Of a stretch of 64,000 bases of DNA, positions 45,242-54,332 are shown piece by piece. Origin of the DNA: Paenibacillus lupini (GTDB lineage: Bacteria; Bacillota; Bacilli; Paenibacillales; Paenibacillaceae); NCBI RefSeq assembly GCF_011761355.1, contig NZ_JAASRW010000004.1:113866-177865 (forward strand). Reading direction: 5' to 3'. The notes beneath the pieces are model-generated. The model was not told where the DNA came from. It ran no database searches and saw nothing but the letters and a program-made list of their open reading frames with translations. A program made the position numbers and the translations under genes. The first letter of the stretch is position 1. Each line of letters begins with the position of its first letter.

Positions 45242-45350
45242 CCCCTTTATGCCTTTTTCTATAACATTATAGCACTTGCTAATAGTTGGAATAAATCTTG
45301 AGTTTACAAACTTTTCCTATAAAATAAGATTACAAAAGAGGGGATAAAAG

Positions 45351-45794
45351 ATGAGCCATGTTAGAGCCATGCAAAAAGGTGAACTGCAGGAGCTGCTGGA
45401 CTTATATCAGCATCTGAATCAAGATGACCCAGCGCTTCAAGCAGCGGATGTGCAGGAGCTATGGGAACAAATTCAGCAGGATCGAAACATGCACTATCTG
45501 GTTGTGGAAGAAGAGGGAAGAATAGCGGCAGCTTGTGTCCTGATCCTTATTCCGAACCTAACAAGAGGAGCTAGACCCTACGGTTTAATTGAAAATGTAG
45601 TTACACACCCTGACTTCCGCAGGAGGGGGTTTGGAACTGATGTACTAAATGAAGCTTTAGCCATTGCATGGGGGCATGATTGCTACAAGGTTATGCTCCT
45701 AACGAGCTCGAAGCAGGAAGGAACGCTTACCTTTTATGAGAAGGCTGGTTTTGTGAAAGGGATTAAGACCGGGTTTGTAGCGAAGCCTTCTTAA
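45351..45794 (+). CDS. GNAT family N-acetyltransferase
   Basis: 147 residues. The acetyl-CoA-binding motif A is VVTHPDFRRRGFGTDVLNEAL near residue 82, with R-R-x-G-F/x-G intact; TFYEKAGFVKGIKTGF near the end is motif B. GAGGGG precedes the ATG. Acceptor substrate unknown; no operon partner. Confidence 0.88.
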   Translation: MSHVRAMQKGELQELLDLYQHLNQDDPALQAADVQELWEQIQQDRNMHYLVVEEEGRIAAACVLILIPNLTRGARPYGLIENVVTHPDFRRRGFGTDVLNEALAIAWGHDCYKVMLLTSSKQEGTLTFYEKAGFVKGIKTGFVAKPS

Positions 45795-45879
45795 CTGGGA
45801 ACATTTCAGATCATGAAAAGCCTAAAAAGGTGAGAAAAGTATGAGTTTTAATCCTCAATAGTATCTGGAGGTTTATAGA

Positions 45880-46407
45880 TTGAGAGTCATTATTGTAACA
45901 ATCCTTGTTTTCTCTTTCATTCTGCTGAATAGCTGCTCTAATAATGAAGCGGCAGCTACTCTATTGATCGACGACATCAAGCATAGCATGGCTGAGGCAA
46001 ATGTTCATTATGAGGAAGTAGTACATATTGAGGTCGTGCAAGCTGGATTTCTTGTTTTTTATCGTGATGGCGAGGGACTGAATGTGGGGTTTATCAAGAA
46101 TGAGCCCAAAACTCATAAGTGGATGGTGCTTTCACTGGATTACAATAATCTCAATCCTGAGAAGGGTCTTTCCTGGAGTGCTAATAATAAAGAAGACATC
46201 CCCTTATATTTCTTCTACGGAGTAATCACAAACCCTAATATTACCCGGGTTATCACCAAAAAACCGGATGGATCGAGTGAACAATCAGCAAAAATCATTA
46301 CAACTGACAGCGGATTAACATTCTGGTTCACGTTATATGATGAGCCAACCAGCGCGCCAATGGACGTCATTGGACTGGATAAGGACAGCAATATTATAGT
46401 CCAATAA
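45880..46407 (+). CDS. Hypothetical lipoprotein
   Basis: 175 residues from TTG 45880, with GGAGG about seven bases upstream. The signal ends in lipobox LNSC (Cys near residue 19). The mature part is beta-rich (HYEEVVHIEVVQAGFLVFYRDG) and has a GVITNPNITRVI segment, a pattern seen in small surface lipoproteins of Bacillales. No function can be named. Confidence 0.75.
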   Translation: MRVIIVTILVFSFILLNSCSNNEAAATLLIDDIKHSMAEANVHYEEVVHIEVVQAGFLVFYRDGEGLNVGFIKNEPKTHKWMVLSLDYNNLNPEKGLSWSANNKEDIPLYFFYGVITNPNITRVITKKPDGSSEQSAKIITTDSGLTFWFTLYDEPTSAPMDVIGLDKDSNIIVQ

Positions 46408-46438
46408 CAGCCGAACTTCACAGATCGTTGCTATTTGA

Positions 46439-46454
46439 TGTGATTACAATCACA
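46439..46454. promoter_or_regulatory. Crp/Fnr-type box upstream of hmp
   Basis: TGTGATTACAATCACA matches the Crp/Fnr consensus TGTGA-N6-TCACA. Its centre lies about 42 bases before the start predicted from the -10 box TATACT (46477-46482), the position of a class II activator site. No good -35 box is present. A Crp/Fnr-family gene lies directly after hmp. Confidence 0.75.
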
Positions 46455-46519
46455 CCAGGGAGGCACCGCAATTCGCTATACTTGTAACATAACAGGTTGA
46501 AGAAAGCGAGGAGAGCTTC

Positions 46520-47764
46520 ATGCTAAGTGAAAAAACGATCTCCATTATAAAATCGACAGTACCAGTGCTCGAGGTTCACGGAGTGGCGATTACGAAACGG
46601 TTCTATCAATTATTGTTTACGAATCATCCCGAGCTTATGAATGTATTTAATCATGCGAATCAAAGACAAGGCAAACAGCAGGCGGCACTTGCGAATGCGG
46701 TTTATGCTGCAGCCCAATATATAGACAAGCTTGAGACAATCCTTCCAGCTGTAAAGCAGATCGCACATAAACACCGCAGTCTTGGCATTACGGCAGACCA
46801 ATACCCGATTGTCGGGCAAAATCTGCTTCAAGCCATTAAAGAGGTGCTTGGTGATGCCGCAACGGACGAAATCCTTGATGCATGGGCAGAAGCGTATGGC
46901 GTAATCGCTAGTGTATTCATTAGTGTGGAAGCGGAGATGTACCAAGAAGCCGAGCAGCAGCAAGGAGGCTGGGCAGGTTATCGGGCATTCCGGGTGGAAC
47001 GCAAAGTACAGGAGAGTAGTGTTATTACTTCCTTCTATTTTGTACCGCAAGATGGAGGTTCAATTGCCTCGTTTAAGCCAGGGCAATATGTCAGCGTGAA
47101 GATGGATATTCCGGGCGAAAAAAACACCCACATCCGTCAATACAGTCTGTCGGATGCGCCGGGTAAACCTTATTACCGGATATCTGTAAAACGGGAAGAT
47201 ACATTGCCAAGCAAGCCTGCCGGAGTGGTCTCGGTGTATCTGCATGAACAGATGAAGGAAGGCGAGGTGCTCTGGTTGTCAGCACCTGCTGGAGATTTCA
47301 CACTTGATCTAGAAGATATACGTCCAGTCGTCTTGATCAGCGGGGGAGTAGGCTTAACGCCAATGGTCAGTATGCTTAATACGCTAGTAGATACCAAAAC
47401 GGATCGCCAGGTTACCTTTATCCATGCTGCTCAGAACGGAGAGTACCATGCTCTGAAGCAACAGGTTGAGGAAAAGGTAAGCCAGACGTCTGGAGCAGCA
47501 GCACATTGGTGCTATTCGAATCCAACCGTACTGGACACTGGAGCATTCCACAAGGAAGGGTACATTGACTTGCCTTGGCTGCAAAAAGTGATTCCGAATA
47601 AAGACGCTGTCTTCTACTTCTGCGGACCGGTTCCTTTTATGGCTCATATTAACCGACTGCTTCTTGAGTGGAATGTTCCTGCAGAACAGATTCATTATGA
47701 GTTCTTTGGCCCGTCCGGCAGCCTTGATCAACCTTCAGAGCAAGCGGCTGTGCCTCAGCAATAG
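46520..47764 (+). CDS. hmp: Flavohemoglobin, nitric oxide dioxygenase
   Basis: 414 residues: globin domain (1-145), with the distal region around [27 protein letters not shown] and the proximal His in [13 protein letters not shown] near residue 85; an FAD-binding domain with RQYSLSDAP near residue 206; and an NAD-binding domain with [15 protein letters not shown] near 273 and [10 protein letters not shown] near 375. It oxidises nitric oxide to nitrate using oxygen and NADH. The Crp/Fnr box upstream suggests induction under low oxygen or nitrosative stress. Confidence 0.95.
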   Translation: MLSEKTISIIKSTVPVLEVHGVAITKRFYQLLFTNHPELMNVFNHANQRQGKQQAALANAVYAAAQYIDKLETILPAVKQIAHKHRSLGITADQYPIVGQNLLQAIKEVLGDAATDEILDAWAEAYGVIASVFISVEAEMYQEAEQQQGGWAGYRAFRVERKVQESSVITSFYFVPQDGGSIASFKPGQYVSVKMDIPGEKNTHIRQYSLSDAPGKPYYRISVKREDTLPSKPAGVVSVYLHEQMKEGEVLWLSAPAGDFTLDLEDIRPVVLISGGVGLTPMVSMLNTLVDTKTDRQVTFIHAAQNGEYHALKQQVEEKVSQTSGAAAHWCYSNPTVLDTGAFHKEGYIDLPWLQKVIPNKDAVFYFCGPVPFMAHINRLLLEWNVPAEQIHYEFFGPSGSLDQPSEQAAVPQQ

Positions 47765-47775
47765 TACTCACCAAA

Positions 47776-48279
47776 TCAGCCTTCTTTCTGGGCACGCAGC
47801 AGCCGGTTTATCGTCTCTCGACGCATGCCAATAAACTGACCGATCTCATCTTGAGTCAGAACATCGGTCAGCACGGCTGGTGAGATGTAATGATCAAACC
47901 AGGCTTGCAGCTTTCGAAGCTTGTCAGCGGGTGCAATCGAGGTCAACTGGTCGATCCGCTGCTGCATCATGCGTAGCTTATCCTGCAGCTGTAAGGCAAT
48001 GGAGCGATATCTGTCTGGATGCTGCTCCAGCTCTTGATACCATGCAGCGGCAGGGATCATATCGACTTCGCAGGTCACAAGGGCAGTCGCGGTACCGAAA
48101 TAAGGGTTGGGACTAATAAGGGAATGATGCGGAATGATTTCATCCGGAACGATGATGTTCACGAGAATTTGTGAGCCGTCCGGGTGCATACGTACAATTT
48201 TGAGCAGTCCGCTTCGCAGATGGAACAGCGGTCCTGACTCCCCTTGCAGGAATAATGTCTCGCCTTTATGTAAAATCAT
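47776..48279 (-). CDS. Crp/Fnr family transcriptional regulator
   Basis: About 168 residues. A cyclic-nucleotide-binding-like barrel (MILHKGETLFLQGESGPLFHLRSG...) is followed by a dimer helix and a helix-turn-helix (LTQDEIGQFIGMRRETINRLLRA) at the very C-terminus. ATG 48279 has GGAGG at the right distance; longer versions would run through a terminator hairpin at 48300-48331. It is short for the family (usually 210-240 residues) and has no Fnr-type Cys cluster. It ends 11 bases from the convergent hmp stop. Confidence 0.85.
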   Translation of the reverse strand: MILHKGETLFLQGESGPLFHLRSGLLKIVRMHPDGSQILVNIIVPDEIIPHHSLISPNPYFGTATALVTCEVDMIPAAAWYQELEQHPDRYRSIALQLQDKLRMMQQRIDQLTSIAPADKLRKLQAWFDHYISPAVLTDVLTQDEIGQFIGMRRETINRLLRAQKEG

Positions 48280-48299
48280 TGAACCTCCATAAATACAAG

Positions 48300-48331
48300 C
48301 GAAGCCCGAATGACCGAGGCTTCGTTTTTTT
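48300..48331 (+). terminator. Rho-independent terminator facing hmp direction
   Basis: CGAAGCC pairs with GGCTTCG around an 11-base loop, followed by seven T on the plus strand. It lies beyond the 5' end of the leftward Crp/Fnr gene, so it would stop plus-strand transcripts crossing that gene from hmp. Confidence 0.75.
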
Positions 48332-48425
48332 GTCTTCATTATACGATAGTTTGCAATTTGATGTTGCAATGCCTTCCAGTTATTGTATCCTAATAAGGAA
48401 CCTATGTTCGATAAGGAGGAGCATA

Positions 48426-48995
48426 ATGCGAAAGCTGGAAACGGAACAGGACATTATTCAGCTCGTGATGGAGGATGAGTGGATGATGTCTGTTTTACAT
48501 ACAGCAAAGTCACTTAACCTGCCCGATTGGTGGGTTTGTGCAGGCTTTGTAAGGTCGAAGGTATGGGATTATCTGCACGGTTATACGGAATGGTCTTCTT
48601 TAGCGGATGTTGATTTGATTTACTACGATCTTTCCGTTCAGGATGAAGCCGTGGAGAAGCAGTACGAACAGCAATTAAGAAACATGATGCCGGCTGTCCC
48701 TTGGTCGGTGAAAAATGAGGCGCGAATGCATCTTATCAACGATATTCCACCTTACTCTTCATCTGTAGATGCGATGTCCAAGTTCCCGGAGATTGTTACC
48801 GCACTAGGTCTAACCTTGGATGAACAGAACAAGGTTGTTTTATCTGCACCTTGGGGGATCGAAGATTTGCTGCATTATGCTGTCCGTCCAACACCTCATT
48901 TTGCAGAATCACCGGAATTGATGAAACGCTACGAGGACCGTCTTGTGAAGAAAAACTGGAAGAGCAGGTGGTGGAAGGTTGAAATCATTCGATAA
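48426..48995 (+). CDS. Nucleotidyltransferase-family protein (COG3575-like)
   Basis: 189 residues. Features: WWVCAGFVRSKVWDYLHGY near residue 38, the acidic pair in LADVDLIYYD near 60, then EARMHLINDIPPYSSSVDAMSKFPEIVTALGL, a pattern of the nucleotidyltransferase-like COG3575 family. GGAGGAGC lies before ATG 48426. It overlaps the next gene by 17 bases. Confidence 0.82.
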   Translation: MRKLETEQDIIQLVMEDEWMMSVLHTAKSLNLPDWWVCAGFVRSKVWDYLHGYTEWSSLADVDLIYYDLSVQDEAVEKQYEQQLRNMMPAVPWSVKNEARMHLINDIPPYSSSVDAMSKFPEIVTALGLTLDEQNKVVLSAPWGIEDLLHYAVRPTPHFAESPELMKRYEDRLVKKNWKSRWWKVEIIR

Positions 48996-49569
48996 CCTGG
49001 AGACGCAGATTTACCTCGTAAGGCATGCACATTCCATTTATTCAGCTGATGAACTTAACCGTCCTTTATCTTCATCAGGTGAAGAGGCAGCGCTACAAGC
49101 TGCGGATCTTTTGAAGGATAAACAGATCACAACGATTATCTCCAGTCCGTATAAACGAGCGGTCCAGACGGTAGAACCTTTAGCGGTTCGTAACGGTCTA
49201 GCGATACATATTGAAGAAGGATTTAGAGAACGGTTATTATCCGATGAGCACCTAGAGGACTTCAATCATGCCATTACAAAAGTATGGGAAGAAGAATCCT
49301 TCTCTTGGCCGGGCGGTGAATCGAACCTTGCTGCGCAGCAAAGAGGTGTACAAGCTCTCGAGAAGATTTTACAGGAACATCAAGGTCATAAGATTGCTAT
49401 CGGTACACATGGCAACATCATGGTGTTAATCATGAACGCTCTTAATAGTAAATATGGTTTCGAATTTTGGAAACAGCTGAACATGCCGGATATTTATAAG
49501 CTCAGCTTTAATGGGTTCGCACTTCATCATGTAGAACGGATTTGGAAGTCATCTGATAGAGGAGAGTGA
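48979..49569 (+). CDS. Histidine phosphatase (phosphoglycerate mutase-like) family protein
   Basis: 196 residues. The catalytic motif is YLVRHAHS near residue 13 (R-H with the phospho-His), then SSPYKRAVQTVEPL near 51 and the second His in GTHGNIMVLI near 140. TTG 48979 is the start, preceded by GGTGGAAGG. Substrate unknown; the overlap with the preceding gene and seven-base gap to the next indicate one operon. Confidence 0.9.
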   Translation: MKSFDNLETQIYLVRHAHSIYSADELNRPLSSSGEEAALQAADLLKDKQITTIISSPYKRAVQTVEPLAVRNGLAIHIEEGFRERLLSDEHLEDFNHAITKVWEEESFSWPGGESNLAAQQRGVQALEKILQEHQGHKIAIGTHGNIMVLIMNALNSKYGFEFWKQLNMPDIYKLSFNGFALHHVERIWKSSDRGE

Positions 49570-49575
49570 CGATAG

Positions 49576-50022
49576 GTGAGTAATCTGCTGCAAGTCAGAG
49601 TGACGGGAATCTTAATAGAAGAGGAACGCATATTATTAGTGAAGCAAAAAGTATCTGACAACCGTTCATGGTCTTTGCCTGGTGGGCGCGTAGAGCAAGG
49701 AGAGACACTGGAAGAAGCCATTGTCCGGGAGCTTGAAGAAGAGACGGGATTAACGACTCGAATCATTAAGCTGCTTTATCTTTGTGATAAACCCGATGCT
49801 TCGCCATCATTACTGCACATAACTTTTTTACTCGATAGAGTGGGTGGGGAGCTGCGTCTTCCGTCGAATGAATTTGACCAGAATCCGATTAACGATGTAG
49901 CATTTGTTCCGATCTCTGAACTCACTGAATACGGCTTCTCCGAAACCTTTAAGCAGCTTGTCCAAGACAGGTTTCCTGAAGCCGGAAGCTACAAAGGGTT
50001 GAAGAGTATGATTGGTTTGTAA
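49576..50022 (+). CDS. Nudix hydrolase
   Basis: 148 residues with a complete Nudix box, [20 protein letters not shown] followed by ETGL (near residues 38-61). GTG is the start, six bases after the phosphatase gene. It probably hydrolyses a nucleoside diphosphate derivative; the substrate cannot be read from the sequence. Confidence 0.9.
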   Translation: MSNLLQVRVTGILIEEERILLVKQKVSDNRSWSLPGGRVEQGETLEEAIVRELEEETGLTTRIIKLLYLCDKPDASPSLLHITFLLDRVGGELRLPSNEFDQNPINDVAFVPISELTEYGFSETFKQLVQDRFPEAGSYKGLKSMIGL

Positions 50023-50064
50023 ATCGAAGTCATACTCTATCAAAAATCTTAATAATATGTAACT

Positions 50065-50088
50065 AAGAGAGGGATGTCCCTCTCTTTT
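50065..50088. terminator. Bidirectional terminator
   Basis: AAGAGAGGGA pairs exactly with TCCCTCTCTT around TG, with TT after and AA before. It separates the convergent Nudix and MarR genes. Confidence 0.88.
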
Positions 50089-50092
50089 CATT

Positions 50093-50542
50093 CTAATCTC
50101 GTTCATTATAGTAGTTATAAGCTTTCGACAATAACTCAGCAAGAATTCGGCTTTGCTCCTCGCCCAAATGCTCAATGAGTCCACCAAGATGCTGGTTAAA
50201 CAACTCGTCTGCTTCTTTAGCAATTTCCTCACCTTTAGGAGTTAATTCGATTCCTACGGCTCGCCGGTCATCAGGATCTACCGTTCGTTCGACAAGCCCA
50301 TCTGCGATCAGCTTCTTAATAAGCTGGGTGACGGTTGGTGTTGTGACAAGCAGTCTTTTGCTAATTTCGGACACTTTGATTTTGGGATTGCCCTCATCGG
50401 TATTCGCCATGATACAAAACAATAGACGCAGCTCACTCCGGTTTAGTCCTCTTACCGATTTTTGTCTCCACTCCGCTTTGGCGAAGCGGGTAAAAGAACT
50501 TTTCAGTTGTTGTATGATCTCTTGTTGGTTGTCTTTGTCCAT
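50093..50542 (-). CDS. MarR family transcriptional regulator
   Basis: 149 residues. The winged helix includes IKVSEISKRLLVTTPTVTQLIKKLIADGLVERTVDPDDRRAVGIELT, in which the D-x-R-D/R-R wing is intact. It is divergent from the ugd operon, with a 118-base gap containing a possible MarR site (50610-50628), so it may control that operon as well as itself. Confidence 0.9.
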   Translation of the reverse strand: MDKDNQQEIIQQLKSSFTRFAKAEWRQKSVRGLNRSELRLLFCIMANTDEGNPKIKVSEISKRLLVTTPTVTQLIKKLIADGLVERTVDPDDRRAVGIELTPKGEEIAKEADELFNQHLGGLIEHLGEEQSRILAELLSKAYNYYNERD

Positions 50543-50609
50543 ACCTGCTCCTATTCCTCACTTGTTAATTGTTAATACTTGAAATATATCATAATTCTCA
50601 TTATTATTA

Positions 50610-50628
50610 TAGTTAAGTTGGTAAACTA
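50610..50628. promoter_or_regulatory. Possible MarR operator
   Basis: TAGTT and AACTA flank a nine-base centre in the marR-ugd gap, resembling the inverted repeats bound by MarR proteins. The arms are short, so this is tentative. Confidence 0.3.
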
Positions 50629-50660
50629 AATATTTATCACCAAAATAATGGGGTGAAACG

Positions 50661-52019
50661 ATGGTTAACGTAGGAGTAATGGGTACAGGGTACGTTGGAC
50701 TTGTTCATGGCGCTGTACTTTCCAGTTATGGGTTCCGAGTTACCTGCATGGACGTAGATGAGCACAAGATCGAGCGTCTAAACCAAGGCATTTCACCGAT
50801 CTACGAGCCAGGGCTTGAAGAGCTTCTGCATGAGGGCTTGGAAAAGGGGACTTTATCCTTCACCACAAGCGCGCAGCAAGTCGTTCAATCCAGTGATGTC
50901 CTATTTATAGCTGTTGGAACGCCTGCAAAAGAAGACGGCAGTGCGGATCTTTCTTATGTCTGGGAAGTTGTGCAGCAGATCGGTAAATATATAAACGGCT
51001 ATAAAGTAATCGTCAGCAAATCGACGATGCCGGTTGGAACTAGCAGAAGTATTGCTTTATATCTCGACGGTAGTCTTAGAGGTACTTCCTACCGGGTTGA
51101 TGTGGCTTCCAATCCGGAATTTTTAAGACAGGGCAAGGCAGTCAGCGATTCGTTAGCGCCATCCCGTGTTGTTATTGGAACGGAAAGTGAAGAAGCGAAG
51201 GAGCTGTTGAAGACAGTCTACGCTACTCATCTTGAGCAGGATGTCCCGTTTCTATTCACGAACTGGGAAAGCTCCGAGATGATTAAATACGCGTCCAATT
51301 CCTTCTTAGCGGTGAAAATTTCGTTCATCAATGAATTAGCTCTTTTGTCCGAGAAGGTTGGCGCAAGAATACAAGATATTGCGACAGGCATGGGTATGGA
51401 TGACCGCATCTCGCCGCATTTCCTGCAGGCAGGCCCCGGTTATGGAGGCAGCTGCTTCCCGAAAGATACACAAGCGATCGTGGATGTCGGCAGGAAGAAC
51501 GGCGAGGAGCTTTACGTAGTGCGTGCGGCGATTGCCGCAAATGACAAGCAGAAGGCGAAGATGGTCTCAAAGATCGAAGAGGTACTCTCATTTGATGGAA
51601 CCTTGAAAGGAAGAACCATTGCGATATGGGGGCTTGCCTTTAAGCCGGATACGGATGATATCCGTTATGCGCCAAGCTATGAGATTATCCAAGAACTGCT
51701 CAGCAGAGGAGCTTCCGTTAAGGTCTATTGCCCGCAGGGGATGAGATTAGCGAAGCAGCAATGGACGGAGCTCAGCAGCCGCATTCAATATTGCGATAGT
51801 GAAGCGGAATGCGCACAGAAAGCAGATGCTATTGTGCTCATGACGGAATGGGAGCAGTTCCGTACGAGCAGCTGGGAGAAGATTGTAAGAACGATGCGCG
51901 GCAATGTCTTTTTTGATATGCGGAATATGTTCACTGAGGATTCAGTTGTGCGTCAATGGTTTCAATACTACCCAGTTGGTTCAAGCGAATACGGGTATCC
52001 ATTGCAGGAGGCACAATGA
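50661..52019 (+). CDS. ugd: UDP-glucose 6-dehydrogenase
   Basis: 452 residues. The NAD site is GVMGTGYVGLVHG at the N-terminus, the catalytic Cys lies in GPGYGGSCFPKDTQAI near residue 262, and WGLAFKPDTDDIRYAPS near 325 is the family's C-terminal motif. It oxidises UDP-glucose to UDP-glucuronate in the cytoplasm. Its stop overlaps the epimerase start (ATGA). First gene of a four-gene operon. Confidence 0.95.
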   Translation: MVNVGVMGTGYVGLVHGAVLSSYGFRVTCMDVDEHKIERLNQGISPIYEPGLEELLHEGLEKGTLSFTTSAQQVVQSSDVLFIAVGTPAKEDGSADLSYVWEVVQQIGKYINGYKVIVSKSTMPVGTSRSIALYLDGSLRGTSYRVDVASNPEFLRQGKAVSDSLAPSRVVIGTESEEAKELLKTVYATHLEQDVPFLFTNWESSEMIKYASNSFLAVKISFINELALLSEKVGARIQDIATGMGMDDRISPHFLQAGPGYGGSCFPKDTQAIVDVGRKNGEELYVVRAAIAANDKQKAKMVSKIEEVLSFDGTLKGRTIAIWGLAFKPDTDDIRYAPSYEIIQELLSRGASVKVYCPQGMRLAKQQWTELSSRIQYCDSEAECAQKADAIVLMTEWEQFRTSSWEKIVRTMRGNVFFDMRNMFTEDSVVRQWFQYYPVGSSEYGYPLQEAQ

Positions 52020-53053
52020 AAACCTACTGCGTAACCGGGGGAGCGGGTTTTATCGGCTCTCATCTTTGCGAGCAATTGCTCAGCCAAGGCCATCGTATCA
52101 TTAATATCGATAATTTCCATGACGTATACGACTATAAAACGAAAATCAGGAATATCCTGAGTAGTACAGGATCAAGTTTTCCATATTCATATTCGGGAGA
52201 TAAAGCGGAGGATTTGGCCAAGCTTCAAGCCATGGTGGAATCGGATCATTACAGTCTGGTGATCACGGATATACGTCATATGGACGAGCTGGATGCGGTA
52301 TTTGCAAGCGAGAAGATTGATGCGGTCATTCATCTTGCAGCAATGGCTGGGGTTCGGCCTTCTATTGAGGATCCACTGTTATATGAGGAAGTGAATGTGA
52401 AGGGCACTCTGCATGTGATGGAGGCGATGCGTAAGCATGGCGTTCGCAAATGGCTGTGCGCTTCTTCTTCTTCGGTGTATGGGAATAACAAGAAGGTGCC
52501 TTTTTCCGAGGAAGACGTGGTAGATTACAGTATTTCACCTTATGCAGCAACGAAGAAGTCTTGTGAGGTGCTGGGACATACTTACCACCATCTGCATCAA
52601 GTCGATACGATTATGCTTCGTTTCTTCACTGTCTATGGAGAGCGGCAGCGGCCGGATCTAGCGATCCACAAATTCGCCAAATTGCTTGATCGTGGTGAAG
52701 AACTTACGATGTACGGGGATGGTTCCTCGAGACGGGACTACACGTATGTCGGTGATATTATTGCCGGTATTCTTGGCGCATTATCGTATGTTGAACAGAA
52801 CACCAGCGTCTATGAAGTTGTGAATTTGGGCACGAACCGAACCATTACGCTCCGAGATTTAATTACAAGCTTGGAACAGGAGTTTGGCAAAAAAGCTCTT
52901 ATTCGTACATTGCCTAACCAGCCGGGAGATGTGGAGCAAACCTACGCAGACGTATCCAAGGCGAATCAGTTGTTCAACTATCAACCACAGACCGATTTTG
53001 CCGAAGGATTACACAAGTTTGTTAGATGGTATAGGGGGAATTCAAATGGTTAA
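52016..53053 (+). CDS. NAD-dependent UDP-sugar epimerase, probably UDP-glucuronate 4-epimerase
   Basis: 345 residues of the extended short-chain dehydrogenase family. The Rossmann motif is CVTGGAGFIGSHLCEQLL, the catalytic Ser/Tyr/Lys are in SSSSVYGN and YAATKKSCE (near residues 125-155), and RFFTVYGERQRPD near 190 is typical of UDP-glucuronate 4-epimerases. Substrate is inferred from ugd just upstream: UDP-glucuronate to UDP-galacturonate. GGAGG precedes ATG 52016. Confidence 0.85.
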   Translation: MKTYCVTGGAGFIGSHLCEQLLSQGHRIINIDNFHDVYDYKTKIRNILSSTGSSFPYSYSGDKAEDLAKLQAMVESDHYSLVITDIRHMDELDAVFASEKIDAVIHLAAMAGVRPSIEDPLLYEEVNVKGTLHVMEAMRKHGVRKWLCASSSSVYGNNKKVPFSEEDVVDYSISPYAATKKSCEVLGHTYHHLHQVDTIMLRFFTVYGERQRPDLAIHKFAKLLDRGEELTMYGDGSSRRDYTYVGDIIAGILGALSYVEQNTSVYEVVNLGTNRTITLRDLITSLEQEFGKKALIRTLPNQPGDVEQTYADVSKANQLFNYQPQTDFAEGLHKFVRWYRGNSNG

Positions 53054-53753
53054 ATTATCGGTCGTTGCGCCAATTTATAACGAAGAAGAGAATATTAAGC
53101 TGCTGCATGAGGCCATTACGAATGCAGTGAAGGATAAAGTTGAAAGCTATGAAATTGTGCTGATTAACGATGGCAGCAAGGATCGCAGCGCGCTTCTGCT
53201 GGACGAATTGGCAGAGCAGGATCCTAACTTGAGAGTGATTCATTTCGAGAAAAACTGCGGTCAAACCGCTGCCATTTATGCAGGCTTGAAAGGCTCTACT
53301 GGGGAGCTTGTTGCCCTAATAGATGCCGATTTGCAGACCGACCCACGTGATATTTTCAAGCTGATGCCTTACATTCCGAACATGGATTTCGTAAACGGCA
53401 AACGCGTTAGACGAAGAGACACGGTCGTGAAGAAAGTATCTTCACGTGTCGGGAATGGTGTACGTAACTGGCTGACGGGTGATCAAATTTATGATACGGG
53501 CTGCCCGATGAAGCTGATGAAGCGTGAAGTGGCAGACAGCTACTATTTGTACGAGGGACAGCATCGCTTCCTGCCGACATTAGCGAAGATCAACGGCTTT
53601 AAGGTGATTGAGGTTGCGGTATCCCACCAGGAAAGACAGCATGGCGTTTCCAAATATGGCGTATTGAATCGGGCATTCGTAGGACTTATGGATGCAATCG
53701 TCATTGGCTGGCTCCGTAAACGGGTCATTCGCTATCAGATTAAAGGCCATTAA
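53046..53753 (+). CDS. Polyprenyl-phosphate glycosyltransferase, GT2 family
   Basis: 235 residues. The GT-A fold shows LSVVAPIYNEEENIKLL, IVLINDGSKDRS, the metal-binding ALIDADLQTDP near residue 95, and the late H-Q-E-R-Q-H-G-V-S-K-Y motif of dolichyl-phosphate-mannose-synthase-like enzymes. It has no clear C-terminal membrane helices, unlike GtrB/ArnC. It probably transfers a uronic acid from UDP to undecaprenyl phosphate. It overlaps the epimerase gene by eight bases. Confidence 0.87.
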   Translation: MVKLSVVAPIYNEEENIKLLHEAITNAVKDKVESYEIVLINDGSKDRSALLLDELAEQDPNLRVIHFEKNCGQTAAIYAGLKGSTGELVALIDADLQTDPRDIFKLMPYIPNMDFVNGKRVRRRDTVVKKVSSRVGNGVRNWLTGDQIYDTGCPMKLMKREVADSYYLYEGQHRFLPTLAKINGFKVIEVAVSHQERQHGVSKYGVLNRAFVGLMDAIVIGWLRKRVIRYQIKGH

Positions 53754-53755
53754 TC

Positions 53756-54079
53756 ATGTGGTGGCATTCGATAATAGGCAATGTGTCGGCTGGCAACATG
53801 GGATGGATTATCTTTGGTTTCATTGGGCAAATCATGTTCACGATGCGGTTTATAACCCAATGGCTGGCAAGCGAAAAAGCGAAACAAACCGTCATTCCTC
53901 AGTCTTTTTGGATCTATAGCATTCTAGGCAGCGCCGTATTATCCATCTATGCGATTTATCGCAAGGACCCGGTATTCCTGCTTGGTCAACTGCCAAGCGT
54001 CTTCATCTATTTCCGCAATATTATGCTCAATCGTAAAGCACGATTGCAAACCTCGAACAGCAATTCCGTTGATCTATGA
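53756..54079 (+). CDS. LAB_N domain membrane protein
   Basis: 107 residues with three membrane segments and the LAB_N signature (GQIMFTMRFITQWLASEKAK, then PQSFWIYSILGS). This domain is named for the N-terminus of some lipid A disaccharide synthases; stand-alone forms next to ArnC-like enzymes are thought to help move lipid-linked sugars across the membrane. It starts two bases after the glycosyltransferase stop. Last gene of the operon. Confidence 0.85.
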   Translation: MWWHSIIGNVSAGNMGWIIFGFIGQIMFTMRFITQWLASEKAKQTVIPQSFWIYSILGSAVLSIYAIYRKDPVFLLGQLPSVFIYFRNIMLNRKARLQTSNSNSVDL

Positions 54080-54105
54080 ACGTTTGATGCACCTCTGGAC
54101 AAGAT

Positions 54106-54142
54106 CATCGGCTTACCTATTTAGGTAATCCGGTGGATTTTT
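54106..54142 (+). terminator. Rho-independent terminator of the ugd operon
   Basis: CATCGGCTTACC pairs with GGTAATCCGGTG (one mismatch, one G-T) around six bases, followed by GATTTTT. Confidence 0.85.
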
Positions 54143-54253
54143 CCGGGGGTGCATTTTTATTTGACCAGGACTATGCGATTACAAAAGGACAAGCTCAAGA
54201 GATCGTGGCATAAAACGCTAATTATTGGCATGTTCTTCCTTTATGCCCTAGAA

Positions 54254-54289
54254 GTATACTAATCCGTGCATGGTGATGAAAGCGTTGCC
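54254..54289 (+). promoter_or_regulatory. Promoter region of the GH81 gene with near-consensus cre
   Basis: A -10 box TATACT (54254-54259) is followed by TGAAAGCGTTGCCA (54276-54289), which fits the cre consensus TGWAANCGNTNWCA at 13 of 14 positions. The cre would lie just after the transcription start, where CcpA can block elongation. A convincing -35 box was not found. Confidence 0.5.
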
Positions 54290-54332
54290 AGTAATCGTTG
54301 ATTTGGAAAGGAGGGCTGACAGGAGGCAAATC

